Both the position numbers and the translations under genes were made by a program. Below, piece by piece: positions 46,270 through 58,916 of a stretch of 64,000 nucleotides of DNA (position 1 is its first letter; every line of letters begins with the position of its first letter). Where the stretch lies: NCBI GenBank assembly GCA_027559495.1, contig JAMXSV010000028.1:1674001-1738000 (forward strand). Reading direction: 5' to 3'. Source of the DNA: Aurifilum marmelostoma (lineage: Eukaryota; Ascomycota; Sordariomycetes; Diaporthales; Cryphonectriaceae). The notes below the pieces were generated by a model, which was given only the letters and a program-made list of their open reading frames with translations, had not been told where the DNA came from and ran no database searches.

Positions 46270-49200
46270 ATGTACTGGCCGGTTGGCACACCTCGAGTAT
46301 ATGCGACAAGCAGCTCCCAGACTGCCAACTGCAGCGTCACTGTCTCTCATGATGGCCTCGCTCTGCCAACACCTGATGAGAAAGATCCCGAGAAATCCGA
46401 CCAAGCATCCCTCCTGACTGCCGACTCTGCTTCCAGCTATGATTTCCCTAATTCGTCGACACCCATCACCCCCATCACACCTGGGATCCAGCCTGTTGAG
46501 CGTGAGATCCTCGACACTGGTTCCGAGGCGTCGTCCAGCGGCAATGGCAATGGCGATGGCTCTGGACGCCCCGCTATTCCGCTCCACGAGCCGATCCTGG
46601 CGCTACGAGTCTCGCGCCTTGGTCAAATCTTCGCTGTCATCACTGCGACGTCCATGACCATATGGCAAGCCAAGGTGCGACCCCAAAGAGCATACAGAGA
46701 GCGAGAGAGGGGTCTCCAAGCCGTTGAGTTGCTTTCCTAGCTAATTCACCTGTACAGCCTACAGTAATTCTTGCCGTCGTTGTGCGATCAGAACCCTCCC
46801 TCAAGCTCTACGGTACCAACGTCGACCTCCTGCTCCGGCCCGATTCTGCCATTTTCGTGGTCCGCACCTCCTCGGGCTTCCTCATTACCTACTCGCTAGC
46901 CACAGACTCCGAGTCGCGAGTGTATAAACCCTATTTTACGAGTCATACCAATGTCCAGCGGCGACGGCAGAGCCACTGGGGCGGGCCCGGGCATGCTGCA
47001 CCGGATCAGATCATGTGGGGACCCGGAGAGGGCCGCGGCGTCAACGACATAAGCGTGCGGTTTCGCATGGTCATCAAGGTAGACGCTGGGATAGCAAGTG
47101 CGCTTGCACTCGATGACGAGGTGGTTGTGGCCACACGCAAGCCGGCCGCCGTGCAGTGCATACGGTGGACTCCGGATAGCTCGGGCAGCCAGACGAGCAC
47201 CGAGCTTCTCAGCAAGATGACTTGGCTCGGGAAGAAGGTGACGGTCACCGAGATGACGAACGACAGATCGATGAACCTGTCGACCTGGGTCACGAGCGAC
47301 GGCAGGGCCTATGCCGTTCAGCGCACTCCGAAAGGCCAGCCACACCCGGAAACCGGCGAGACGGACCCCAAGAGGCTATTCAAGGGATACTGTTTCCATG
47401 TGCCTCAGGGCACTCACGACCGCGCAACACACGCTGTGATCAATGCTCGGTTCTCGCTCATAGCACTTGGCTGTGTAGACGGCGTCGTCCGAGTCTATAC
47501 GGTTCGAGACTATTCCGGCAACGTGCCTTCGTCTCACGTTCAGAGATTACCAGTCTCTGAATCTCACGCTGGGCGCCTAACATCTTTGAGCTATTCTCCG
47601 GACGGGTATTGCCTATTCGTCGGCTACGAAAAGGGCTGGGCTACTTGGAGCGTCTACGGCAAACCATTAAGCAACAGCTTTGGGGCCGACCACAACCTTG
47701 TTAATAAAAATGGGGAATACTGGATCTCTGGTGTGAGAGATGCCTCATGGCTGGGGGGAGGCTCGGAGATTCTCCTGATTGGCCAACAACATGAGTCGTT
47801 ATGGCTACTCGAGATGGCAAGAAGCGCCGTCACCGGATGTTACAGCTCCTCGAACCTATTCCGCACAGTTTTACAGACTACATCCAGCGTCATGATCTAC
47901 CGCGGCTATGACCTGCCCGACATGAGCACAATATCGGCGGAGCCCTTTCTCTGGCACACGACAAGGATACCGGCCACATATCTCATGAACCAGTGGCCAA
48001 TCAAATCCACGGTCATATCCTCTGATGGGCGATATGTGGCTGTCGCGGGTCGTCGAGGTCTTGCGCACTATAGTGTCAACAGCGGACGCTGGAAATCCTT
48101 CACGAATGCTGAACTGGAGAACGAGTTCTCGGTAAGGGGTGGTATGTGCTGGTGGCAGAATATCCTGGTGGCCGCTGTCGAGGTTAGCAAGACCTACGAG
48201 CTACGACTCTACTCTCGCGAAAAGGAGCTGGAGAGTATTGTCTACGTTCATACCATGCCTGCCCCAATTGTCCTCCTCACGCCTTCCGGAGAGGACTCGC
48301 TTCTGGTCTACACCTATGATAACCTGCTCTACCATTTCGTCTTTAACCCGCTTGGCAACACAGTACGACTTGTTCAGGTTGGCCAAATCGCCTTTCACGG
48401 CATTGTTAGATCGCCTGCCAGAGTCAGAGGGCTGAGTTGGATATTACCGGAGAGCCAGCTGGTCGAGGGTGATCCATCGCAAGATGTTCGCGTCGCCTCT
48501 GTCTTGTTTCTGGTGGATGGAAAATTGGTCCTGCTGCGGCCGGTGCTGGGCGAAGAAGGACAGCTGAAGTATGACATGAGAGTCATTGCCCAAAATGTCG
48601 AGTATTACGTCTCCATGAAAGACCAGCCGTTTCTCAGCGAGATTGGACCACCGGCAGGTAACACACCAGCTGAGGCCGAGAACGAGGATCTCTTCAATTC
48701 GCTATGGATGTTCGACGGCACGGATATCAAAGCCTGGACGGATATGCAGAAGGTCCTGAACGGGCTGGGCGAAAATCACGGGGAGCTTCCCGCACCAGTC
48801 TCCATCTCTGTGGACTTCTACCCGCTATCCGTCCTCCTCGAAAAGGCTATCGTACTCGGTGTCGAGCCAGACCTTGTCCAGAGAAGGGATGTTAACTTTT
48901 CGTTCTTCCGCTTCTCAATACGGGTAAGCCACAAAACCTCTTATAGTCTCGTCGCCCACCTGTCGCTGACACACCATTTCAGACAACCCTGTTCCTCCCC
49001 GAGATACTTCGGCATCACCTAGTCGCCAACAAGTCCCTGGCAGCACTTCATCTTGCCCAACAGTTCCAGCATCTCGAATACTTTGCACACGCTCTCGAAG
49101 TGCTCCTCCACCACGTCCTGGACGAGGAGGTTGACATGTCCCCACCTCCCTCCCCAGAAAGCGCCATCCTGCCGCGCGTCCTCAGCCTCCTCTCCTCCTT

Positions 49201-49813
49201 CAGGGAGTACCTAGATATAGTGGTCCAGTGCACCCGCAAGACAGAAGTCCGCTCGTGGCGCACTCTCTTCGACTACTTACCGCCGCCTCAGGAACTTTTT
49301 GAAGAATCCCTACAGCGCGGCTCTCTCAAAACAGCAGGCGGCTATCTTCTCATCCTCCATACTTTTGATGAACTGGCCACTGCCTCTGAACAAAGCGTCC
49401 GCCTGTTGACGCGCGCCATGCGCGAGGAGGACTGGGAGCTGTGCAAAGAGCTCGCGCGGTTCCTGGCCGCGCTCGACGAGACAGGAGACACCCTCCGTGA
49501 GGCGCTCAGGATGGCGAATGTGAGGATTGCGACAGGAGATAGGACGGGCGAAGAAGGGTTTGGTGGCTCTCTGGTCGCGAGGCTAGAGGTTCCGCAGACA
49601 AAGGCAAAGGGTGTCAACGGCGCCGGGTCCGGGTCCGGGTCGGCATCGACATCGGTATCGGGCGAGTCGAGTAAGGCCGAAAGTCCTGGTGGTGGTGGTG
49701 GTGGTCGTGGAAATAATCGCAGTGGTAACATCACAGGAGATGAGTCATCGAATGCCAGCGTTAGTGGCCAGAGCGCGACTGCGTCTGATGATGGGACGGA
49801 GAGGTTGATCTGA
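46270..49813 (+). CDS. RIC1: Ric1, subunit of the Ypt6/Rab6 guanine nucleotide exchange factor
   Basis: With Rgp1 it activates Ypt6/Rab6 on Golgi membranes for endosome-to-Golgi retrieval. Exons 46270-46674, 46758-48923 and 48983-49813, all phase 0; introns 83 and 59 nt; 1133 residues. The N terminus MYWPVGTPRVYATSS is typical of the family. The N-terminal half is WD40/beta-propeller: ILALRVSRLGQIFAVITATS, SLSYSPDGYCLFVGYEKGWA and STVISSDGRYVAVAGRRGLA. The C-terminal RIC1 domain is helical (TTLFLPEILRHHLVANKSLA, LEYFAHALEVLLHHVLDEEV, CTRKTEVRSWRTLFDYLPPP, EDWELCKELARFLAALD). It ends in a disordered Gly/Ser tail with a G6 run. Confidence 0.94.
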
Positions 49814-50123
49814 GACGGTAGCAAAACGACCGTTCAGACAACATACGTGCTTGGACTTGTAAGACGCAGGAGGATGAGGCTGTACATCCTTCATACGTCG
49901 TCAGTCTGCACCGGCCAGTACCCCAATTTATACAGGCCTAGACCACCAAGTCCGAGGGACACGTCAAAAGGGGACTTTGGCCCCTGGCTATGGTCAAGCG
50001 TCATGGCTTCTCTCCAGATATTCAAACCCAGATGCACGTTCCAGCCTAATACAGTAAATGTGTAATGGTATTTATTTCTCTAAGGCACATCAGCTATGCG
50101 TATCTCAATCCAACTCTTTCCTG
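49814..50123. other. Convergent intergenic between RIC1 and the MFS transporter
   Basis: 310 bases, the two 3' UTRs. Nothing recognised. Confidence 0.6.
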
Positions 50124-52543
50124 CTACCTAAGTCCGATATCATGGCCCCTAGCCTCTGCGTTCGCACAATGGATAATTTCCCTCCGCCGCCGCCTGAGCT
50201 GGTCTACCTTCTCCTTGACCGTAATGATCTCTCCATCGTGTCTCGCCCTCTCGCGGCCTTCGCCCAGATCTTCTAGACTCTTGGTCTCCAGCCTGATCTT
50301 GCCGCTGCTGCTGCCACTGCCGCCAGGATCATCATCCTGGTCCGCGGCGACCACGCGTCGCCGCTGTAGGTTCGGCAGGTAGGCCCACGAGTAGACGGCG
50401 CCGAGGGCCATGAACAGGGAGAATAGGAGAAATACGAGGCCCTGGCGGGTCGGAGAGCTGTAGCCTGCGTTAATGCCGTAGACGACGGCGACGGCGACCA
50501 TACTGCCGACCTTGCCGGCTGCGGCGGAGATGCCGTGGCAGGTACAGCGGTAGCAGCTTGGGAAGATCTCGGCGGGGATGATGAAGGTGAGGCTGTTTGC
50601 GCCTGGAGACGTTTCGAGATTAATTCCCGCTCCCAGATCAAGAGAAACATAGGAAATAAGATTCTTTGGGTCAGGCCAAGGAGGGGGGTCGGGAGGAGTT
50701 CCCATACCGAAATTGAAGAAGAAATGGCAAATAGCCACGCAGACGACAGTGACGGGTGCAGCATTGGTATGCGCAACGCCGTAGTAGACACCACCGGTGA
50801 TGATGAAGAGCACCGTGAGCAGCAGGAAGGAGGCGGTGAGGAAGTGCCGCCGGTGCAATCTGTTGATGAAGATGGTGCAGCAGATGCTGCCGAGCACGGA
50901 GGCGATCGAGACAGTGACAAGGTACTGCTTGCCCTGCTCGAGCAGCGTGTCGTAGACGGTGGCGCAGGGCCGCGTGCTGTCGGTCTGCCAGGCCGGTAAG
51001 CCCATCTGGCTCCAGGAGGGGAGTGCCGAGGTGCCCTCTTCAAGCGTGGAGTTCCAGCAGGGCAGATTGGGGCCTAGAGTAGGCGCGGGGCCTCGGGCCC
51101 AGAGGTCGGCGAGGGTTGCGCCTTTGTCGAGCGAGAAGCCATAGAAGGAGACATCCAGGAAGAACCAGGTCGCCTGCAGTGAGCGTTAGTGATGCGATGG
51201 ATACTCTTAGGATCCTGCTTCACTCGCTGAGAGAGAATACATACGGCAGTACCTGAGAGTTGTAAGTCCTTTACGTCCCTTTGAAGAGAATTCTGGGGTC
51301 GTGCCAGTACTTACCAAGCAGATAATACCAATTCCCGTCCTTGATAAAGTAGCTGTACAGATCTCCCCTGGAGAACTGCACAGGCATGAACTGGAAGGGC
51401 TCCCGCGGCAGGGGAGGCAGAGATGGGCTTTCGCTGTTCGCACCAGCAGGGGGCGCACCGTACACCCTCTGCGTGTCGCGAAACGCCGTTCCCGGCTTGC
51501 CCTTGACCTCTAGGCTGTACAGACCGCAGTCGTAGAGAAAAAAGCGGAAGATGATGGCCAACACGGCAGGCGCGCACCCGGACCCGATGACGATCCTCCA
51601 GATGCCGTCGACGAGACTCTTGCATTCTTGCTCGTACTTTGTGTTGATACCGCACTGCAAGGCTTGCAGGTTGTACTGGTCGTCTCGCCCCAGTACGACC
51701 CAGACGCCTACGAGCTGGGCGAGTGCCTGTCCGACAGGCTGCATTAGGAAGACGGAGGAGAGCATGGTGGCACGGGACGTGGTGCTGGACCATTCTGATG
51801 TGATGACAGCGCTCAGGGGATACTCGGCTCCTATCCCGATGCCCATGACAAACCGCCACTGGGGAAAGACGATATTTTGTTAATTCCGTGGAGATTTGTA
51901 GTGCGGGAGGGAGCTGTATGCTTACGAAACAAAACAGGGCAAGGAAGGACATATCATTGTAACCATAACTGCTCGTGGCCACGCCTATGGTAGAAACAAT
52001 GACGAGAAGGAGCTCGATGCCATAAAGCCGAGTCCGTCCAAAGCGGTCGGCCAGGTACCCGAAGAGCAGCTGGCCACAGGCAGAGCCACCAAGGGTGAAC
52101 AAGTTGATGACGAGGCTTGGCCAGCGCTGTTCTGGAAAGTAGACGTAGGTGACAGATGTGTTTATGACGTTGCTGGCGAACAAATTGTATCTATGATACA
52201 ACGGAGCGTCAGCCCGCACCGTAAAAATGCGTTTGAGTTGAATGGTCTTCTTAGCCAACGATTGTCAGAGCTGGGAGGCCTTACGAATCGGTGAGGAAGC
52301 CCGAAGCTGCAACACCCCAGATTCTGAGATTCCAAGAGTTCAGGTCAAGTTCATATCGTAACTGGCGGCGATCCTATATCAAGGCATTGTGATGTCAGTC
52401 ACGTCAAGCCTGAACGACATCCTCCGATCCGAATGGCCGCTGTTGCTTGCCTGGCGGTCTCCAACAGGCAGAGCAGAACTGTCGAAGCCCAGAAAACCAC
52501 GGTTTTTCCTCTCGACGTCGTCGGGATACATCGTCCGGGCCAT
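50124..52543 (-). CDS. MFS transporter of the phosphate:proton symporter (PHS) type
   Basis: Plasma-membrane transporter related to Pho84-type symporters. Seven exons on the minus strand: 52543-52451, 52373-52285, 52190-51926, 51858-51315, 51252-51245, 51173-50708 and 50602-50124; phases all agree and give 647 residues. Family signatures are WGVAASGFLTDSYNLFASNV (helix 1), LFGYLADRFGRTRLYG (MFS loop 2-3), WRFVMGIGIGAEYPLSAV (helix 4), ATWFFLDVSFYG (helix 7) and FIIPAEIFPSCYRCTCHGIS (helix 11 loop). The first intron uses a GC donor (CAG|GCAAGC). The fifth exon is only 8 nt and completes LLGTAATWFF. The last intron is 105 nt and open in frame, so retention would insert 35 residues. The substrate is probably phosphate, but members of this clade may carry other anions. 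The start is the ATG beginning MARTMYPDD; one further upstream adds 30 residues. Confidence 0.88.
51245..51252 (-). other. 8-nt microexon of the PHS-type transporter
   Basis: GTACTGCC, flanked by CTCTCAG acceptor and GTATGT donor. It joins the upstream G to form Gly-Thr-Ala before the next exon's Ala-Thr-Trp, restoring helix 7 as in relatives. Without it the two neighbouring exons are out of phase. Inferred from frame and homology. Confidence 0.75.
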
Positions 52544-55500
52544 ATCTGTTGTGGAACTCTGGCTGCGGCAACGATGAAACCTCGTCTCTACTGATTCTCC
52601 CTTGATTCCTATGGTAGGGCTGAGGGGTTTCACCAGCTGTGGAGTCCCCAGTACAAGCTTGACATATTTACGATATCGGATCTGGGGATTAGCCCTGGAG
52701 GCGTGTATATGCTATTGGGGTTGGCTGTGTGGGTGATGATCTTTGGTTTCGTGGGCGTGGGTATGATTGTCTGGCGGTCAGGATGGGGAGAGGCACAGAG
52801 TGTTGCACTCCTTACAACGTGTATGGAAATGCACCAAAGAGCCTCGGTATATTTTATCGAATGTTGAACATCCACGGATGAGGCTGGTGGTCGCCACCAA
52901 AGAGCTCCTGCTGCTGATGAGCAAGACTCTCGGTGGATAAGAGTCGTCGTAAGGCAAGTACGGCCCAGTGTCAAATGATAGTGCTGGGGAAGGCGCCCCC
53001 ACGCTACATCCAGCGTCCACCGAGGGACTAACACGACCAAGCGAGGGGCATGGGTGGGTGGACCAGAAACCCTTGCAAAGCATAAATATATCGACCCAGA
53101 CGAAAATGAACAAGACTGAGTATCTTAGTACGTACTGGCTGTGTAAGAAAGACAGAAAGAGAGAAAGAGAGAGCGTGTGTGTGTGTTTGTCTGTACATGT
53201 ACCAGGTACGAGCACGTTCTCACCCCTCACGTTCTCGTATGTCTACAACAGCCACCCAAGAAAAAGTCCACACTAGACTGCACACCATTCTCAACTCACT
53301 CGCTCACCGTCTCGTTGCTACCCTACAGTACATAGTTCTTGGGTACCCTGCAGATGCTGAACCTTTCCCTCGACCAGGACACGAAGGGTTGCCCCTGTCG
53401 AGCCCCGAGCCTCTCCCCGCTCCGGGGGAGCTACGGTGCAGTAACGTGCAGCTGCAGCCTGTAAGGCCCGCCAGGGTTCAGCCCGTCCCCTCTCATCGTT
53501 GCACCTTCATCACATGTGTTGGCGCTGCTCTCAGCCTCCAAAAATCGCCGCGTACGTACATTCTCGAGGTATTCATTTAACTAATTGCTTCTTACCGAGT
53601 TCTCTTTTGTCAAATGTAGGGAGGCGGAATTCGTATGTAAATCTGCCTTGCGCAGGCTCGTGGCTTTTCGGTGACGTTGACATTTCTCCAACAAGATGTC
53701 GGTCTAGTAGGCTTGTCCCTTGCCTCTTGATTTTTTGTTCTTCCTTTTCTTTTCCTCCTCCTTGACGCCCAGCATTCTTGGTAGGGCCCAGGGCAATACA
53801 CCATCGGCTAAGCAGCCATCTCGGTTTCCACCTTGGCTCTATCTGTATAACCACATCCACCGCTCTGCCCACGTGGGATGCAGCCGAGCTGAGAAACCAT
53901 GTCCGCCCGAGTATCTTGACGGCTGCAGGTGGCGGTCACTGAACCATCTTGTGCCATTGCGTCTCTTGTTTGGAGGCCAATTCAATGGCTCACATAGCCT
54001 GGATGTGTAACTGCATTTGTCTGAGACAGCAGCCCGTCCTCTGGCCGGTTCCATTCGGGAGCCTCTCTCACGCCTCTCTTCTCGGTCCGAGCAGCATTTA
54101 TTATTGTTGTCAAACCTCCTGCTCAGAGACACAAACCTTCTATACTGACCGTCAATGGGCTCGTTGGAAACTGAAAGGATTTAACGTCGGGCCCTTCGGC
54201 AGTGTTGTACTGATCAGTGGCAGAGAAGGAGGGGCGGCATCTACCCGCCTAGTGATCAGCGTAGCAGGAGGAGGAGGCTGGATGCCAATGACCCTACCCC
54301 CCCCCTTCCAAAGAGCCCCTTCTCTACTCATAGGCCTGACAGCGTCTACAGCGCAAGTGTATTTTGACGATCCGGTCAAATCCTCGAGGCCGTCCTCAGT
54401 CGGCTAGCCCCTCCCTCCTTCTGAATATTGACCGCCCGCCTCTGATGGTTCTAACCTTATCCTGTCCCCAACAATGCTGACAGCACCTTCAGCAATCAGC
54501 ATGAGAATCCCCTTGTGGTTTGGGTAGCATGGATCTGGGGCACTCCGCTAGAGTCAATCTCACTGGTGGTGGTGATCACTGTGGCGGTTGTCGGCTGCTG
54601 TGCCACGGGGGAAAGAGAGAAGGAGCGTAGGAGGGAAAGAGTGCATGCAAGGTGCCAGCCTTGGCTTAGCCTGGCAGCTCGAGCGCCAAATCCCGTTGCA
54701 CCTTCTGGCCATGTGCCCTTGAGCTCTGGACTCATTCATCTAGCCCTGGCCCCTCGCGATGGTCTACTCGGCTGGGACCCCTGCCATCTCAACATCGTAC
54801 TTACTTCGCTCCCACACCAGTGATACCCGCTCCGCCATCTTGCCCATCCGACGTGGACCCCCGCTTTTCACAACCTTAAGCTCCTCTTCTCTCCCTCTTC
54901 AAGACCCAGGCACGCCAGAGCCCGGGCCTAGATGACTCTCCCTACCGTTGACCAGCACATGCTATAGCAGCGCCTGGGACGAGGAGCTTGCTACTGTGCC
55001 TGGGCGGTCGATGCTCACGCAGGGCGCGGGAATAACACGGCGCACACACATACATACATGCACACACACGACAACACTGTTCAAGCCGTCAGCTCGCTCC
55101 GTTTTCTATTTCATGCTGCGGCTCCTCGCCGTTGTCCTGCACACAACACACACACGAGACATCACGGATCAGTCGACCTGGTGATGAGAAATCTGGATGG
55201 CACCTCGTGGCAGTCGGCGTCGTTGTCGTCGTTATTGATATTGTTTCTATTAGCCTGCGCAGGGCCCTCAGGTATCTTGAAAGTTTAATTGTTGGCCTGG
55301 TCTTGTTATTATACTGTTCACCTGCTCGACGACTCCGCCGAGTCCTGGCCTCGAGTGTCTCTCGTAATCGCCTGTATTCCACCCTCGATTGCTGGTACGG
55401 CCCCTCGCCCTTGGCAAACCACAGGATTGCAGGGCCTTTTTCTATCCTCTTATTTTCCTTTCGACCACTTTTCTTGTCAACACCCTCAGATCGGACTGTG

Positions 55501-55868
55501 ATTAGGTATCTCTTCATATACCCAGTTAAATAAATCAGCCACTATACTCGTCTGACTCGAGAAAAACTTAATCAGTCACACAGCCTTATCTATTGTCGGA
55601 CCACATCCGCGCGCCGCGACGCACAGGCGCGAACCTTCACGATCAGCACGGGCACAGGAACGAAACCTGGCCAGGAGAACTCGGAGGCGCGACGACCGGC
55701 GAGCAATAGGAACCATCAGCCAGCTTAACCATAGCAGCACGAGAAATGCTCCTATTGGCAGAGCACCAGCTGCTCTGAATACCGCCCCTCCCCGCTGGCG
55801 CAGCTCCGCAGAGAGGGCTGGACAGCTGTCGGGGTCCCCAGGGCTGACAATATACTCAAGCACGAATC
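52544..55868. other. Divergent intergenic, about 3.3 kb
   Basis: Between the transporter start and the next orphan. It contains a GT tract near 53175-53187 and CACACA/ACATAC repeats near 55043-55069. Open frames up to about 150 codons overlap on both strands and match nothing known. It probably includes long leaders. Confidence 0.55.
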
Positions 55869-57404
55869 ATGGCCTATTCTCATAGATCGTTTCAATCAAA
55901 CTCCTCATCGTCGTCATACATTTCCTCGTCTCTTGGTCATGCGTCCTACCCGCCAGCACCCACTCACATCGTCGATACCCCCAACAGCTCCGCCGTCTCT
56001 GGCGCGGCGCTGGAACCCTCACTGCCTCCGGCCGCGCTCCGTCCTTTGGATCTCGGGCCTCCCGTCTATCAGGCCACAATGTATTTCTGACCTTGCGCAG
56101 GGGGAAAGGGACTTGTCCTGTCTGTCCTAGGACTACGCGCATCCCATACTGATCGATGCTTTTTTTCTTCTCCATCTAGCACCCTGTTCGAAGGCACAGT
56201 GGACGAGCATGCAGTCTACCTCGGACCGTGGGAGGTGATAGAATCAGATTCTCGCAGGGTTGCCTGGCAGTGCAGCCACCAAGGCGAGACGTTGGAGCAG
56301 TTTCGTACGTCTACGACGGCGGCAACATGTCCGCCAAAACCCAACGCGGTGGCAAAGACACTTTCGCTGAGATATTGTTCATAGTTCCGATGGGCCTGTC
56401 CTCCCAAGTGCAGCCTGTCACTCTTCACGCCCAGCACCGGCCCTACTCGGACCCAGCCGAAATGGAGCTGTACGTCATATTCCGGGAGCCACAACGCGTG
56501 CGATACACGGCAGCAGACGGCACGGTCGTGCACGACGATGTGATTGAGGTCAAATATGAGTTCACGTCGCTCGACGGTTCTGCGCGCTTCCAGGGGGACC
56601 TGAGGCGGCAGGACCTGGTGGACTATTTCGACGTTGATGTTGTCTTCAGCGACACGCACAGCCGTACCGACTCTCTGACGGGCGCAGTGCGGGGCTTGGT
56701 GACGATCCAGCGGATCAAGGTATGGAGGGACAGGCTGTCCATGTGTCACTGCATCACGTTCTACTCGAATCGACCGTCTAGCCGTCGGGAAAGAAGATAT
56801 CGGGAGTACCTCGTTGCCGACTTCCACGAAGAGCTCAAGAGCCGCGACGACAAGCACAGGGAGTGCCGGCTGAGCGCCATAGGCAGGCGGGGGAGCGCGC
56901 CCAATGCCGTGCGGGCGAGGAGCTTCTCCATCTCCTCGCCCACGTCTTGGGGTCGCACCAAGTCCAAGTCGGCGGAACGGACCGCTGACGCCGCGCAGGT
57001 CGTGCCTCTGGACATACGCTGGCTTGGCATCCGATTCTCGAGAGAGACTGGTGAGTTATGTTCTCTGTGTGCAAAGAAAATCCAATACATGCTGCCTATT
57101 CCTACCTCCTGGGGCAACGCAGGGGGGACAGGTTGGCTTTTTAAAAAGAAAATAAATAAATAAATATAGAGACTCGCACAAACTGACTTGAGCCCTCGGT
57201 GCAGACTATCGTCGATTCATGAAGCTATGGACAGACTGTCAAGCCGCTGACAGCGAGTTTCGAGGGAATATCCTGCCTCCAGACCACGTCGAGCTGCCAT
57301 CGCCCGCCATACGGGCGCGGGAGGTCTCTGAGCCCGACGCGACAGGAATGATGCCTAGGAACCTGCCTGAGGATCTAGAAAGACTAAATGAGGTAACAAG
57401 ATGA
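55869..57404 (+). CDS. Fungal protein, unrecognised, frame broken once
   Basis: About 427 residues if one missing base is allowed. Exon 1 is 55869-56080 (Ser-rich MAYSHRSFQSNSSSSSYISS). An intron with GTATTT donor and CATCTAG acceptor (99 nt) joins AT|C. Exon 2 is 56180-57050; the last exon is 57205-57404 (G|AC, Asp). The main part has beta-rich sequence (AVYLGPWEVIESDSRRVAWQ, AEMELYVIFREPQRVRYTAA, DDVIEVKYEFTSLDGSARFQ) and a basic Ser/Arg linker. The C-terminal IRWLGIRFSRETDYRRFMKLW resembles the last strand and helix of PH-like domains found in fungal-specific proteins, which is tentative. The frame changes at TTT 56301-56303: one more T would read EQF-S-YVYDGGN and continue open to the next donor. 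GTACGT there could be a donor, but I found no acceptor that keeps phase. No family name known. Confidence 0.62.
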
Positions 57405-58392
57405 GAGAGGCAGACAGGCACAGCACGCGTCTGGTAAGGGGGGAGAAAAAACGTTGAGACTATGCCGTCCGGCTTACTGCAGCATAGAAGGAAGGAAATG
57501 AGAGCAATGATATGATACAACAGCTGCACGAAGATTGGAGGGAAGCGGAAAATCGGGTCACATTTCTCATCCGTCCCCTCTCTCAGACACACAACACTTA
57601 CCATGAGCCCTAGACCAACAGAAATACGGCGTTCTGATCAGAAAATGATGTTTTATACCCCATGCAGAGTCAGTCGGACAGTCACTTGATTTTCCAGAGC
57701 GGAACGGGTTGGAGGAAAGGCTGCGACCTGCATTCAGTCAGCTAATCACGCTATGAACATATATATATATATCCATATAATGAATGAGCCCTTTCTGTTG
57801 CTCTTGATCATCTCAGCGGTATCGGAGGCTTATTTTGGGATCTTGGCATCTGTGGGTTTCTCCTGATTTCTGTGAGGGGGAGAGGGTTTTTTCCAACTTC
57901 CCACTATCTGGTTGACTGCGTCTTGTATTCTGAAATTCTTCTTACCGATCAGACTCGTATGTGTGGGGAAGGATCCAAGAACTAGCAACAGCTCCTTGTG
58001 ACCTCCGTACATGCATCACCTGTTCAGGCGGGAAAAAGTATACTACTGTATCCAAAGGGCGTACACTTTTATTATCTTCGGGGCAAGATGTAGAAAATAC
58101 ACACCTTTTGGCTCTATGTTAGCTGAAGCGTTTTATATGGGATTACTTTGGGCCATGAGCTACCTCTTGTGTCAGATTGCTCAATTACTGACATCTCATT
58201 TTCATTGTCTTCTTTCTCGGGAAGAACATTTCTGCCCATGGGGAAGAGGAGACGGTGGAGTCTGTCTGGGGTGCAGTACAACACAGAAACGAGGATCCGA
58301 GTTATCGGTACCCGCCGACCCCGACAGTCACGCTACCTATTTTTTTGGTTTTTCTAAACAAAAACCCGCCTACGTCAGATAGTACATTACTA

Positions 58393-58478
58393 CTGGAGGT
58401 GTGCTAGTGGACGTTAGTTACTAGGGGCTGGAGGGGGGCACCGAGGGGCCCAAAGAGGCACAGTTAGAGGGACTGGAG
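58393..58478 (+). promoter_or_regulatory. Three CreA-like CTGGAG sites upstream of acetate kinase
   Basis: CTGGAG at 58393-58398, 58428-58433 and 58473-58478, all the same strand, fits the fungal carbon-catabolite repressor consensus SYGGRG. They lie about 465-550 bases before the ATG. The motif is short and binding is not shown. Confidence 0.3.
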
Positions 58479-58916
58479 GGGTAATCTAGGGGCCCTGGTC
58501 GTGAGGTGACCCCAAAATCAGACCATAACTGCATCACCAGCAGCTGCACACATCAACCACACGGGCGGTCCGACTTGATCTCTTGACGAGTGGGCTTGTG
58601 TGGTCTGCAAGCTCAGCTGGAACGGAAGACGAGGGAAGCTTGTCCGTGGTCTGGTCTGGTCTGGGAAGCAAGAAGGAAGAGGTGAGGGTCTGGTCCTTCC
58701 TGCTTCACAGATACGGGCGCACCTATAAGTTGCAGGCCAGCAGAAGCAAGCATCTGACTGCCTCGTTCATCAACAGCATCATTACCCTTCCGCTTCGCTG
58801 CTCAAGACATAGAGTTCATTCTCATCTTCGTAAGGACGCCCCTCTCTGAACGGGTCATATGCCTGTTGCTGTTCGTAAATACCTGACAAAATAAGAAGAA
58901 CCTGGCCCATCATCGT

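Noticed and set aside
50124..51005. Uninterrupted 293-codon frame as an unspliced transporter end
   Set aside because: It would insert 35 Pro-rich residues in a conserved helix boundary; splice sites are good and the spliced form matches the family.
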